DNA of 36,502 nt from Saprospiraceae bacterium (GTDB lineage: Bacteria; Bacteroidota; Bacteroidia; Chitinophagales; Saprospiraceae): assembly GCA_022841745.1 (NCBI GenBank), contig JALHQW010000074.1:1-36502 (forward strand), written 5' to 3'. Below are positions 7,481 through 15,170 of this stretch, piece after piece; the first letter of the stretch is position 1, and each line of letters starts with the position of its first letter. The notes beneath the pieces were generated by a model. That model was given only the letters and a program-made list of their open reading frames with translations. It searched no databases and was not told where the DNA came from. The position numbers were made by a program, and so were the translations under genes.

Positions 7481-8041
7481 TACCCTCACTTTCCCCCTAA
7501 ACCCCCTCGCCGCATAATACGATTCCGCCCCATTGTGGTACCAAAACACCGTGTCATACCGACGGTCGCAGAAGACGGCCCCGCCCAGCTTGCGGATGCG
7601 CTCAGGGGTTTTCACCCAACTGGAGGTTTTCAAGTCGAATTGGCCGTGCAGTTGCAGCGCACGGTATTCGTTCTCGTCCAGCAGTTCGATGCCCATCGAA
7701 GCGGCCACGTCCACGGCATTGTCGGCGGGCTTGAACTCTTTCCTCGACTCCCAGGCAGCCCGGTCGTAGCAGAGGCTGCGGCGGCCCTTGGGGCTTTCGG
7801 CTGCGCAATCGTAGAAAAGGTACTCGCCCGTTTTTTCATCGAAACCAACCACGTCTGGCTCGCCACCCGTTTCTTCCATGAAGTGTAGCGACCAAAGCTT
7901 GTCGGGGCGGGCCTCTAATTTTGCTTGCACTTTGGCCCATTCAAGCCCTGCATGGCGGGTCTTGTTTTTCTCAAACCGGGTTTTCAGAATTGTCAAAATT
8001 TCCTCCCGTTGCGCAGCAGTGAGTTCTTTATGATTGTCCAT
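7478..8041 (-). CDS. DUF4256 domain-containing protein
   Basis: A 187-residue cytosolic protein of the DUF4256 family, biochemical function unknown. Family hallmarks are LEWAKVQAKLEARPDKLWSL, METGGEPDVVGFD (here MEETGGEPDVVGFD), YLFYDCAAESPKGRRSLCYDRAAWESRK, ASMGIELLDENEYRALQ and the C-terminal FWYHNGAESYYAARGFRG. The ATG at 8041 gives MDNHKELTAAQREEIL, a natural start; an upstream in-frame ATG at 8137 would overlap the divergent CotH gene region. It is transcribed away from cotH with a 132-bp gap that holds an inverted TGAGCCAAA / TTTGGCTCA pair (about 8067-8131). No operon partner apart from the downstream DUF1653 gene. Confidence 0.88.
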   Translation of the reverse strand: MDNHKELTAAQREEILTILKTRFEKNKTRHAGLEWAKVQAKLEARPDKLWSLHFMEETGGEPDVVGFDEKTGEYLFYDCAAESPKGRRSLCYDRAAWESRKEFKPADNAVDVAASMGIELLDENEYRALQLHGQFDLKTSSWVKTPERIRKLGGAVFCDRRYDTVFWYHNGAESYYAARGFRGKVRV

Positions 8042-8173
8042 GTTGTATGGTTTTAATAGATGTTGATGAGCCAAAGGTCTGAAATACCCTGAAATCTGCG
8101 ACCTTCTTTCAACCGAATGATTTGGCTCACCAACCAAAAACGCCGACCTTTACACCCAAGCAACCATTCTACT

Positions 8174-10015
8174 ATGCGCTTTCGCTGCGGCATTTTCCTA
8201 TTATTAATGTACCAATGCGCCCTCCAAGGCCAGGCCGTTCATTTCTCCCAGCCCAGCGGCTTCTATCTTGACTCCATCCTGCTCCAACTGACCACCGAGA
8301 CCCCCTACCCCATTCACTTCAGCCTAGACGGTAGCGACCCAACGGCTAGTTCCCCGCTCTACACCGGCCCCATCTGGCTGCACGACCGCAGCCCACAGCC
8401 CAATGGCATCGCCGAGGTGCCCACCAACCCGGCCAACACTGCCGAGGATTACCGATGGCGCCCGCCGAAGGGGCAAGTGCCCAAGTCGGTGGTGGTGCGG
8501 GCGGCGCTGTTCGAGGGCGATGTACCTGTCGGACAGGTAGTGACGGTGGAGTATTTCATCGGGTCGGCATTGGACAGCATCGGGCTGCCCTTGGTGTCCA
8601 TCTGGGCGGACAGCGCTGGTTTGTTCGGCTACGAACAGGGCATCTATATACCGGGGGAGGATTACGACCAAAACCCGTTCATTTGGCAGCCCGGCAATTA
8701 TTACAACGAAGGACCCGAATGGGTGCGGGAGGCCGTTTTCAGCTATTACGATGGAAAAGACCTCGCATTGCGGCAGCCGTTTGAACTGAAAATGCATGGC
8801 GGCGGCAGCCGATTGTTGCCCTGCAAAAGCCTTCGCCTCTCGGCCAAGGAAGATTTGGGAGCTGGCCATTTTGAGTACCCGTTCTTCCCTGAACGAGGCC
8901 ATGAAGCGCACAAGCGATTGGTGCTGCGCAATGGCGGGCAGGATTTCATCCGAACGCTCATGGCCGATGTGCTCATGCAATCGCTGCTGGCACCAACCGG
9001 GCTGGAATACCAATCGGCGAGGCAGGTGGTGGTGTTCATCAATGGCGTGTATTGGGGCATCCACAACCTCACCGAGCGCTACGACAAGTTCTATTTACAT
9101 CATTACCATGATGGTGAATTGGAGGCCATTGACCTTTTTGAGATTGCGATGGGCTACTGGCCCAGCGAGGGCAGCAGTTCGGATTATGAAGCGATGATTG
9201 CCTCGTTGCCCTTCAGCGACCTGAGCGGCCCAGCCCAATATGCCGCAGTTGCGGAGCAGATAGTCATCCAGAACTTCATAGACCACCACATCTCCAAGGT
9301 CTATGGCGGCGGCGACGACTGGTCGGGCAACAACGAGGAACTCTGGCGGCCCCACCAGCCCGATGCCCGCTGGCGTTGGCTCGTCAACGACTATGACGAT
9401 GCCTTTGTCAACCTTGAAAAAGACGGCTATAGCCACGCCACCCGCAACGACGGCGTCAACTGGCCCAACCCTGAGTGGAGCACCCGCCTATTCCGCAGCC
9501 TGATGCAGCACCCCAGCTTTGCGAAGCAGTACAAGCAATCGTTGCGCAAGCACCTCGACACCACCTACCACCCAGACCGGGTACAGCGGGCCATTGATTC
9601 GCTGGCCGCCATCTATCGTCCCGAAATGGGGCGGCACATCCGGCGGTGGGGGCATCCGGCATCGCCGGCGCAATGGGAGGCGAATATTGTACAGTTTAAA
9701 AGCTTTGCTGCGCAACGGGCGGAACAGGTCTGGCAGAATTTTAATGATTATTTCCCAGCCATTTACCTGCCGCCTGGCGAGGTATCGGTGCGCCCCAATC
9801 CGGTGAGCGACGTGCTTTGGGTGGATTTGCCCACCGCTGTATCTGGCAAGGCTCAGTACCGGGTTTTCAATGCTAACGGACAATTAGTGCAGTACGGTGT
9901 TTGGACGAACGAGCAGACCAATACTTTGGTCGTGACCGATTGGCCAAGGGGTGTGTTTGTGCTGGAAATCGTGGCGGGAGAGTTTGCGCTGCGGCAACGG
10001 GTGGTGAAGCGATAG
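8174..10015 (+). CDS. Secreted CotH-kinase-family protein with T9SS sorting domain
   Basis: A 613-residue exported protein. ATG 8174 gives a signal peptide (MRFRCGIFLLLMYQCALQGQA). Next comes a chitobiase/beta-hexosaminidase C-terminal-like Ig module (about residues 25-75, IHFSLDGSDPTASSPLYTGP). The main body is a CotH domain (about 130-520) with LKMHGGGSRLLPCKSLRLSAKE, the loop VVVFINGVYWGIHNLTERYD, and WRWLVNDYDDAF, which resembles the metal-binding DxDxxF region of CotH kinases. CotH proteins are atypical kinases that phosphorylate secreted or surface proteins. The C terminus (about 535-613, VSVRPNPVSDVLWVDL ... YRVFNANGQLV) is a type A T9SS sorting signal, so the protein is probably passed across the outer membrane and attached to the surface. 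The substrate is unknown and no cotB-like neighbour is seen. Confidence 0.9.
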   Translation: MRFRCGIFLLLMYQCALQGQAVHFSQPSGFYLDSILLQLTTETPYPIHFSLDGSDPTASSPLYTGPIWLHDRSPQPNGIAEVPTNPANTAEDYRWRPPKGQVPKSVVVRAALFEGDVPVGQVVTVEYFIGSALDSIGLPLVSIWADSAGLFGYEQGIYIPGEDYDQNPFIWQPGNYYNEGPEWVREAVFSYYDGKDLALRQPFELKMHGGGSRLLPCKSLRLSAKEDLGAGHFEYPFFPERGHEAHKRLVLRNGGQDFIRTLMADVLMQSLLAPTGLEYQSARQVVVFINGVYWGIHNLTERYDKFYLHHYHDGELEAIDLFEIAMGYWPSEGSSSDYEAMIASLPFSDLSGPAQYAAVAEQIVIQNFIDHHISKVYGGGDDWSGNNEELWRPHQPDARWRWLVNDYDDAFVNLEKDGYSHATRNDGVNWPNPEWSTRLFRSLMQHPSFAKQYKQSLRKHLDTTYHPDRVQRAIDSLAAIYRPEMGRHIRRWGHPASPAQWEANIVQFKSFAAQRAEQVWQNFNDYFPAIYLPPGEVSVRPNPVSDVLWVDLPTAVSGKAQYRVFNANGQLVQYGVWTNEQTNTLVVTDWPRGVFVLEIVAGEFALRQRVVKR

Positions 10016-10166
10016 GGAGGCGTCTATAGTTCTTCGGCCAATTGGTTACGTATTGGCGAGGCTTGAGGCAGCAACCGCCCTAAAGGGCTGTTACGGGACA
10101 GCCTAAAGGCCGTGCTAATGAGGGGAATTAGCCAGTTCTTCTCATATTTACCCAAAAATCTGTTGA

Positions 10167-12434
10167 ATGAAGAAGCCAATCTTTCGCCTATCGCTGGTAT
10201 TGTCCGCATTGCTGTTGGCAATGGCCCTCCCCGCACAAAAGCCTACTGTCAGAACCTTAAACGGCCTTGTATCGGGCACGTCCGCCGCTGATGGTAAAGT
10301 GGCCATTTTCAAAGGCGTCCCGTTTGCCATGCCGCCTGTGGGCGGGCTTCGCTGGCGTGCGCCGCTGCCGCCCGTTAGTTGGGAGGGCACCCTGGAATGC
10401 ACCAAGTTTGCCCCAAGCGCCGTCCAGCAGGCACCGGCGCCGTTCTTCGTATGGTCGGAGGAGTTTCTGATTCCGCCAGCGCCAATTGGCGAAGACTGCC
10501 TATACCTTAATATATGGTCGCCTTCGGTTGCCGCTGCTTCGCAAAAGCTGCCCGTCATCGTTTGGATACATGGTGGTGGCTTCATGAGTGGCGGGAGTGC
10601 CTGCCCGATTTACGATGGCGAGGGCATTGCACGTAAGGGCGTTGTGTTTGTCAGCATCAACTACCGCCTGGGGGTGTTCGGCTTTTTGGCGCACCCGGAA
10701 CTGAACCGGGAATCGGGGCGCAACGCCAGCGGCAATTACGCCCTGCTCGACATGATCGAGGCACTGAAATGGGTGCAGCAGAACATCGCTGCCTTTGGGG
10801 GCAACCCCAGCAATATCACGATTGCGGGGCAGTCGGCGGGCAGTTTTGCGGTCAATTCGTTGGTGGCATCGCCGTTGGCAAAAGGGCTGTTCCACCGAGC
10901 CATTGGCCAAAGTGGCGGCATGTTCGGCGACCGGGCGGTGGGGCTGCACGAGGCCAGTTTGGAGGGCATTGCCTTGGTGAACAAATTGAAAAAATACAGC
11001 ATCGCCGACCTGCGCTCCCTGCCAGCAGACACGCTGCTGAAATATGGCGGTGGTTTCTCGCCGGTCATTGATGGCTATGTGGTGCCAAAGGATGTCCATG
11101 CGATTTTTGCCGAAGGCAAACAAAATGACGTGACGACGCTGGTGGGCTACAACCGTGACGAGGGTTTTGTTTTTGGCGAGCCAAAGACCGCCGAGCAGTT
11201 TATTGCGGAAGCAAAAAGCACTTACGGCCCGCTGGCCGACGAATTCCTGAAAGCCTTTCCTGCCACCGACGATGCCGTTGCGAAGCAATCGCAAAAGAAC
11301 TTTTTCCGTGACATGGCTTTTGCTTGGCAGGCTTATACTTGGGCGAGGCTGCAAAGCAAAACGGGCAAGCAAAAGACTTGGCTCTACCGATTTGACCGGG
11401 TACCACCGGGCCGCCCCGACCTCGCCGAGCACGGGGCATTCCACTCCGCAGAGATTGCCTATGCCCTGAACTCACTGCCCATGTGGAACCGCCCTTGGGA
11501 GCCGCTCGACCGACAGCTTTCGGAGCAGGTATCGAGCTACTGGGTCAATTTTGCCACCACAGGAGACCCCAACGGCAAGGGGCTGCCGAAATGGGAAGCA
11601 TTCAACCCCGCCGCACCGAGCGCCTTGGTCTTTGATAAAAAAACGGCGATGCGACCCGGCCTGGAGCAAGCGGAGTTTGGCGTGCTGGATAAATGGAAGG
11701 AAGCTTCGCAACTGGATTTGAAGCATTTCGAGAAAAAGATTTATTCATCAAATGGCGAGGAGTTGCCCTACCGCATCCTATACCCAGAAAACTATGACCC
11801 TGCGAAGAAATACCCACTTGTGCTCTTCCTGCATGGCTCCGGCGAACGGGGCAACGACAACGAGGCGCAGTTGGTGCATGGCGCAAAGCTGTTTTTGAAA
11901 CCAGAGAATCGTCGGGACTTTCCGGCCATCGTCATCTTCCCGCAATGCCCATCCAACGACTCTTGGCACATGGGCAGGGCCGACCGCTCGAAGCAGCCCG
12001 TCGTCCGGGACTTTGACTATAAACGTGACATTTCGACGCCATTGCGGTTGGCCATTGACCTCACCAATTCGTTCATTGCCAGTGGTGCCGCCGACCCAGA
12101 GCGGGTCTATGTGGCGGGCCTGAGCATGGGTGGCATGGGCACTCTGGAGGCCGTGTGCCGCTTCCCCGATATGTTTGCAGCAGCCATCCCTATCTGCGGC
12201 GGCGGCGATATGCGGGCATTTGGCGGGGCAAAACGCAAAATCCCCATGCGCCTCTACCACGGGGCCATTGATTCCGTGGTGGACTACAAATACTCTTGGG
12301 AAATGTACGATAGCCTTAAGCGCATGGGCTGGCCCGTCGAGTATATTGAGTACCCGGCAGTTGACCACAATAGCTGGGATTATGCTTTTGCAGAGCAGGA
12401 CTTTTTGACTTGGTTGTTCTCAAAGAAGAAGTAA
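10167..12434 (+). CDS. Exported two-domain hydrolase: type-B carboxylesterase fused to an esterase/phospholipase-like domain
   Basis: A 755-residue protein with a cleavable signal peptide (about residues 1-23, ending ALPAQ). The N-terminal half (about 25-520) is a type-B carboxylesterase: EDCLYLNIW, HGGGF oxyanion loop, nucleophile Ser223 in GQSAG, Glu332 in NRDEG and His426 in GAFHSAE, so its triad looks complete. The C-terminal half (about 530-755) is a second alpha/beta hydrolase of the PHB-depolymerase/'phospholipase-carboxylesterase' kind: LVLFLHGSGERGNDNE, Ser653 in GLSMGG, Asp702 in HGAIDSVV and His734 in VDHNSW. Both sites look competent. It probably cleaves ester bonds of plant polymers or lipids outside the cytoplasm. 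The gene stands alone, 151 bp after cotH. Confidence 0.9.
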   Translation: MKKPIFRLSLVLSALLLAMALPAQKPTVRTLNGLVSGTSAADGKVAIFKGVPFAMPPVGGLRWRAPLPPVSWEGTLECTKFAPSAVQQAPAPFFVWSEEFLIPPAPIGEDCLYLNIWSPSVAAASQKLPVIVWIHGGGFMSGGSACPIYDGEGIARKGVVFVSINYRLGVFGFLAHPELNRESGRNASGNYALLDMIEALKWVQQNIAAFGGNPSNITIAGQSAGSFAVNSLVASPLAKGLFHRAIGQSGGMFGDRAVGLHEASLEGIALVNKLKKYSIADLRSLPADTLLKYGGGFSPVIDGYVVPKDVHAIFAEGKQNDVTTLVGYNRDEGFVFGEPKTAEQFIAEAKSTYGPLADEFLKAFPATDDAVAKQSQKNFFRDMAFAWQAYTWARLQSKTGKQKTWLYRFDRVPPGRPDLAEHGAFHSAEIAYALNSLPMWNRPWEPLDRQLSEQVSSYWVNFATTGDPNGKGLPKWEAFNPAAPSALVFDKKTAMRPGLEQAEFGVLDKWKEASQLDLKHFEKKIYSSNGEELPYRILYPENYDPAKKYPLVLFLHGSGERGNDNEAQLVHGAKLFLKPENRRDFPAIVIFPQCPSNDSWHMGRADRSKQPVVRDFDYKRDISTPLRLAIDLTNSFIASGAADPERVYVAGLSMGGMGTLEAVCRFPDMFAAAIPICGGGDMRAFGGAKRKIPMRLYHGAIDSVVDYKYSWEMYDSLKRMGWPVEYIEYPAVDHNSWDYAFAEQDFLTWLFSKKK

Positions 12435-12577
12435 TATTTTGGATTAAGGTGGTTGCCTCCTGCCGCTACCCAGCTACCAACTATCCCTTGACGAAAGTCA
12501 CGAAAAGCTCCTGACTAAAATCCTCTCTGGCTACATTAAAAGCTTGCTACTTGCCGCCGTAAATTCAAACCAACAAA

Positions 12578-13096
12578 ATGCTAATCTTCATCGCCGGGTT
12601 GCCCGGCAGCGGCAAGACGAGTTTGGCGGAAGCCATCGCAATAAAACTCAGCGCCATTCATCTCAACTCCGACCAAGTCCGGCGGGAACTGGGCTTGTGG
12701 GGGCATTACCTACCCGAGGACAAGGCAACCGTGTACAATGAACTACTTTACCGAACGAAGCGGGCGCTGGAAGCTGGGGTAACAGTGATAGTGGATAGTA
12801 CATTTTACCTGGCATCGGTGCGCAGGCCGTTTGCATTGGTTGCGGAGCAATTGGGACAAAAAACCCTTTGGATACTGGCTACAGCCTCGGAGGAGGTATT
12901 GGTTCAACGAGTGTCAAAGCTTCGGCCCGACAGCGAGGCCGGTCAGGAGATATTGCTCAAAATCAAAAATGCTTTTGAGCCAATGGAACCTCCCTATATG
13001 ACCATAGACACATCAAATGGCAATGCCGAAACTTTGGCAGCGGCCATTGTTGAACATATCCGATATGGACAAAAAGCAGGTATTGGACATCCTTGA
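12578..13096 (+). CDS. P-loop kinase-like ATPase (COG0645 type)
   Basis: A 172-residue predicted small-molecule kinase. The Walker A loop GLPGSGKT is at residues 7-14, followed by IHLNSDQVRRELGL (substrate/lid region) and a Walker-B-like strand VTVIVDSTF (about 68-76). It matches the AAA_33/zeta-toxin-like group annotated COG0645, which includes predicted kinases. There is no antitoxin-like partner. Its last 32 bp overlap the start of the COG2187 gene in another frame, so the two are probably translationally coupled and work together. In many bacteria the two are one fused polypeptide, with the order reversed. The substrate is not known. Confidence 0.85.
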   Translation: MLIFIAGLPGSGKTSLAEAIAIKLSAIHLNSDQVRRELGLWGHYLPEDKATVYNELLYRTKRALEAGVTVIVDSTFYLASVRRPFALVAEQLGQKTLWILATASEEVLVQRVSKLRPDSEAGQEILLKIKNAFEPMEPPYMTIDTSNGNAETLAAAIVEHIRYGQKAGIGHP

Positions 13097-14057
13097 GCGA
13101 AGCGCCTTTCCTGGCAGCGATAAAGGGGCAAAGCTCGTCGAGACGCATATCTCGTGGGTCATTCTTACGCCTGAATTTGCCTTCAAAATCAAAAAGCCAA
13201 TTCAGTATGACTTCTTGGATTACAGCACGTTGTTGGCTCGAAAGAAATTCTGCCAAGATGAGTACCGGCTAAACCGGCGGCTTGCACCCGACACTTATCT
13301 CGGCGTATTGCCCATTGGATTAAAGGATGGCCAACCGTGCATTGCAGAAGGCATCGAAAACCCAATGGACTATGCCGTTTGGATGCGCAGGGAAGACAAT
13401 GGCCGCCAATTGGACGTTCTGCTTAATGCTGGCAAGGTTAAGCCAGAAGACCTGAAACCGTTGGCCCATTCAATGGCCGTATTCCATCGAAATCATGTAT
13501 TGCCACACCCTCATTTCGACCCTAAGGAGTTGGTAATTGACTTCGCTGATTTGTTCCACCACGAAAAATTGCTTCTTTCCGTACTTGGCCGTGAAACCAA
13601 GGAAACGCTCGAACGGATGAAGGCTTGCCTGCCCATTTTCATCGAAAAACATGGCCGACGGCTAATGGAAAGGGCTGCCAATGGCCAATGGGTGGATGGC
13701 CATGGCGACCTTCATTGCCGCAACATCTTCCTGACCGAACCACCCATCGTGTTCGACTGCATCGAGTTCAACCCGCACCTGCGCCGCCTCGATCTGCTGA
13801 ACGAATTGGCCTTCCTCTGCATGGACTTCGACCACCATGCCCGACCCGACCTCTGTGTTGCCTTCCTTCAATATTACCAACTGGAGCACCCCTGCATCGA
13901 ACAGCCGGAAGACGAATTGCTGTTCCAATTCTTTAAGGCTTATCGGGCCAATGTGCGATTGAAAGTGGCCTTGTTGAGTGGCCGCCCTCATGAGGAAATA
14001 CTGGGCTACTGGAATTTGTTGAATGGATATTGGGGGCTGGTAGCTGGATGCTGTTGA
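13065..14057 (+). CDS. Aminoglycoside phosphotransferase-like kinase (COG2187)
   Basis: A 330-residue protein-kinase-fold enzyme. The catalytic loop is HGDLHCRN (His-Gly-Asp at about residues 215-217), followed by the metal-binding FDCIEFN, as in APH-type small-molecule kinases. The N-lobe has the conserved SWVILTPEFAFKIKKP, with a candidate ATP-binding lysine. I chose ATG 13065 (MDKKQVLDILERS); it overlaps the 3' end of the P-loop kinase gene by 32 bp. An earlier in-frame ATG exists at 13017. The last codons (NGYWGLVAGCC) and the stop at 14055-14057 fall in a 7-bp tandem array beginning near 14025, so the tail is probably array-derived. Predicted substrate: a sugar or other small molecule. 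Confidence 0.82.
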   Translation: MDKKQVLDILERSAFPGSDKGAKLVETHISWVILTPEFAFKIKKPIQYDFLDYSTLLARKKFCQDEYRLNRRLAPDTYLGVLPIGLKDGQPCIAEGIENPMDYAVWMRREDNGRQLDVLLNAGKVKPEDLKPLAHSMAVFHRNHVLPHPHFDPKELVIDFADLFHHEKLLLSVLGRETKETLERMKACLPIFIEKHGRRLMERAANGQWVDGHGDLHCRNIFLTEPPIVFDCIEFNPHLRRLDLLNELAFLCMDFDHHARPDLCVAFLQYYQLEHPCIEQPEDELLFQFFKAYRANVRLKVALLSGRPHEEILGYWNLLNGYWGLVAGCC

Positions 14058-14104
14058 TGCTGGATACTGGATATTGGATATTGGATACTGTTGATGCTGG
14101 ATGA
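14025..14104 (+). repeat. 7-bp tandem array, left member of an inverted pair
   Basis: About ten units of GGATGCT / GGATACT / GGATATT. The array starts inside the COG2187 gene and provides its stop codon. The inverted partner is at 14313-14410. Confidence 0.75.
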
Positions 14105-14182
14105 CGAAAACATATTGCAGTGGTGGGAAAAACTGGCAACAATTTTCGTCCGAAAAGGGGTAGCGACCTGGCATATTAAATC

Positions 14183-14206
14183 TCCAATATTACGGGGCGC
14201 TGCCCC
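14183..14206 (-). repeat. REP-like element, copy 2
   Basis: A GGGGC-GCT-GCCCC hairpin preceded on the plus strand by CCAATATTAC. On the minus strand it reads hairpin then CGTAATAT, as in copy 1 at 2886, but the TTTGTAGC part of the tail is not kept. Confidence 0.5.
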
Positions 14207-14231
14207 TCAAAGCCTGTGGGTAATTTGCATG

Positions 14232-14257
14232 CTACAAATATTGCGGGGCGCTGCCCC
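14232..14257 (-). repeat. REP-like element, copy 3
   Basis: CTACAAATATTGC is followed by the same GGGGC-GCT-GCCCC hairpin. On the minus strand it reads hairpin then CGCAATATTTGTAG, nearly identical to the tail of copy 1. Confidence 0.55.
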
Positions 14258-14312
14258 TTGGAAACTAAGATACACCGAAGGCTGCAACTGTGGATGCAGG
14301 GTAGGAAATACT

Positions 14313-14410
14313 CCAACAGCACCCAGTATCAACAGCAACTAGTATCAACAGCATCCAGCATCCAGTATCCAGCCCCCGCTTTCACCTATCCGCTGCATCC
14401 AGCCGATACC
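14313..14410 (-). repeat. 7-bp tandem array, right member of an inverted pair
   Basis: On the minus strand, units GGATACT, GGATGCT and GTTGATACT continue into the last codons of the glucosaminidase-like gene (GYRLDAADR, stop at 14382-14384). Confidence 0.65.
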
Positions 14411-15092
14411 CCTGTACCAATTCGATGATTTCCTTGGCAAAATGGTCGGTTTCGGCAAAGCCTTCGTTTTCGAGGGCGAGTGCCCAGGCTTCGTAATCGG
14501 CACCTTTCAGTCGGGCAAAATGCTCCTTGGCGTAGAGGCTGAAATCACGGAAGCTGGCCCAGGCAGAACTGTACTTGCGGTAGGTATGGCCTTGGAACTC
14601 CCGGCAGGCACCGTTCCACTCAGCGTTGCAGGGCATGGCAAAATAGTTGTTGACATCGGTGGCAATGTCACGCTGGCCAGCGGCACTTTGGCGGAGCGAG
14701 ACGGCAAGAATAATACTAGCAGGTATGCCAAAGCGCTTCTGCTCTTCCTTGGCCACTTTCACAAAGCGGGCAAGGTAGGCGTGAGCTTCGGCTTCGCCAA
14801 TGCTGGGGTATTCGTCGGTACTACCCATTGAACCAAAGCCGGGCAGGCTGATGGAGGGTGCTTCCATGCGGCCCGTTTGGGGCAGGGCTGCCGAGAGGGG
14901 GTTGGCATCCGTGTATTTCTCCTTGGGCTTGCTTACGGATTTCTCCAATTGGTAGGGAGATTCGTCCATTTTGACCTGAAAGTTGAGGTCTTTGCGGAGC
15001 CAGGCAAACAGCATCAAAGCAGTGATGGACAGCTTGAACCAGTTATCTTTTACAAAGCGAAATACGATTTGTGCGGGCGATTCTTTTTTCAT
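14382..15092 (-). CDS. Membrane-anchored glucosaminidase (GH73)-like protein lacking the catalytic glutamate
   Basis: A 236-residue protein starting at ATG 15092 (MKKESPAQIVFRFV). One N-terminal membrane segment (about 16-30, FKLSITALMLFAW) and a linker lead to a glucosaminidase domain (about 100-225). Family landmarks are present: FGIPASIILAVSL, NNYFAMPC (equivalent of NNxFGIK), YRKYSSAWASFRDFSLYAKE. GH73 enzymes cleave N-acetylglucosaminyl bonds in peptidoglycan, using the Glu of a motif like LESG. Here that position is Gln135 (LRQSAAG; codon CAA at 14690-14688), so hydrolysis is probably lost or altered. The protein may bind peptidoglycan or regulate a partner. The last residues run into a tandem array. 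The fold call is confident; activity is doubtful. Confidence 0.82.
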   Translation of the reverse strand: MKKESPAQIVFRFVKDNWFKLSITALMLFAWLRKDLNFQVKMDESPYQLEKSVSKPKEKYTDANPLSAALPQTGRMEAPSISLPGFGSMGSTDEYPSIGEAEAHAYLARFVKVAKEEQKRFGIPASIILAVSLRQSAAGQRDIATDVNNYFAMPCNAEWNGACREFQGHTYRKYSSAWASFRDFSLYAKEHFARLKGADYEAWALALENEGFAETDHFAKEIIELVQGYRLDAADR

Positions 15093-15170
15093 GGCTACAT
15101 GAGTTTGAAACAATGAGCCACAAACTTAAACAATTTGTTTTTATTTGTCAAAAACAAATTGTTTTATTTT

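Larger units (their letters stand above)
14058..14381. other. Convergent intergenic region built of repeats
   Basis: No gene is seen. The gap is flanked by inverted GGATGCT-type arrays and holds two copies of a GGGGC-GCT-GCCCC hairpin (14194-14206 and 14245-14257), each preceded by ATATT(A/G)C. The next 60 bases show nothing further. Confidence 0.6.

Noticed and set aside
10500-11444. Open minus-strand frame (314 codons) opposite the esterase fusion
   Set aside because: It is antisense to the intact type-B carboxylesterase domain; low-quality composition and no motif.
12578-13096. Zeta-toxin interpretation of the P-loop kinase
   Set aside because: The partner is a COG2187 kinase rather than an epsilon-like antitoxin, and the pair matches a known metabolic-kinase type association.
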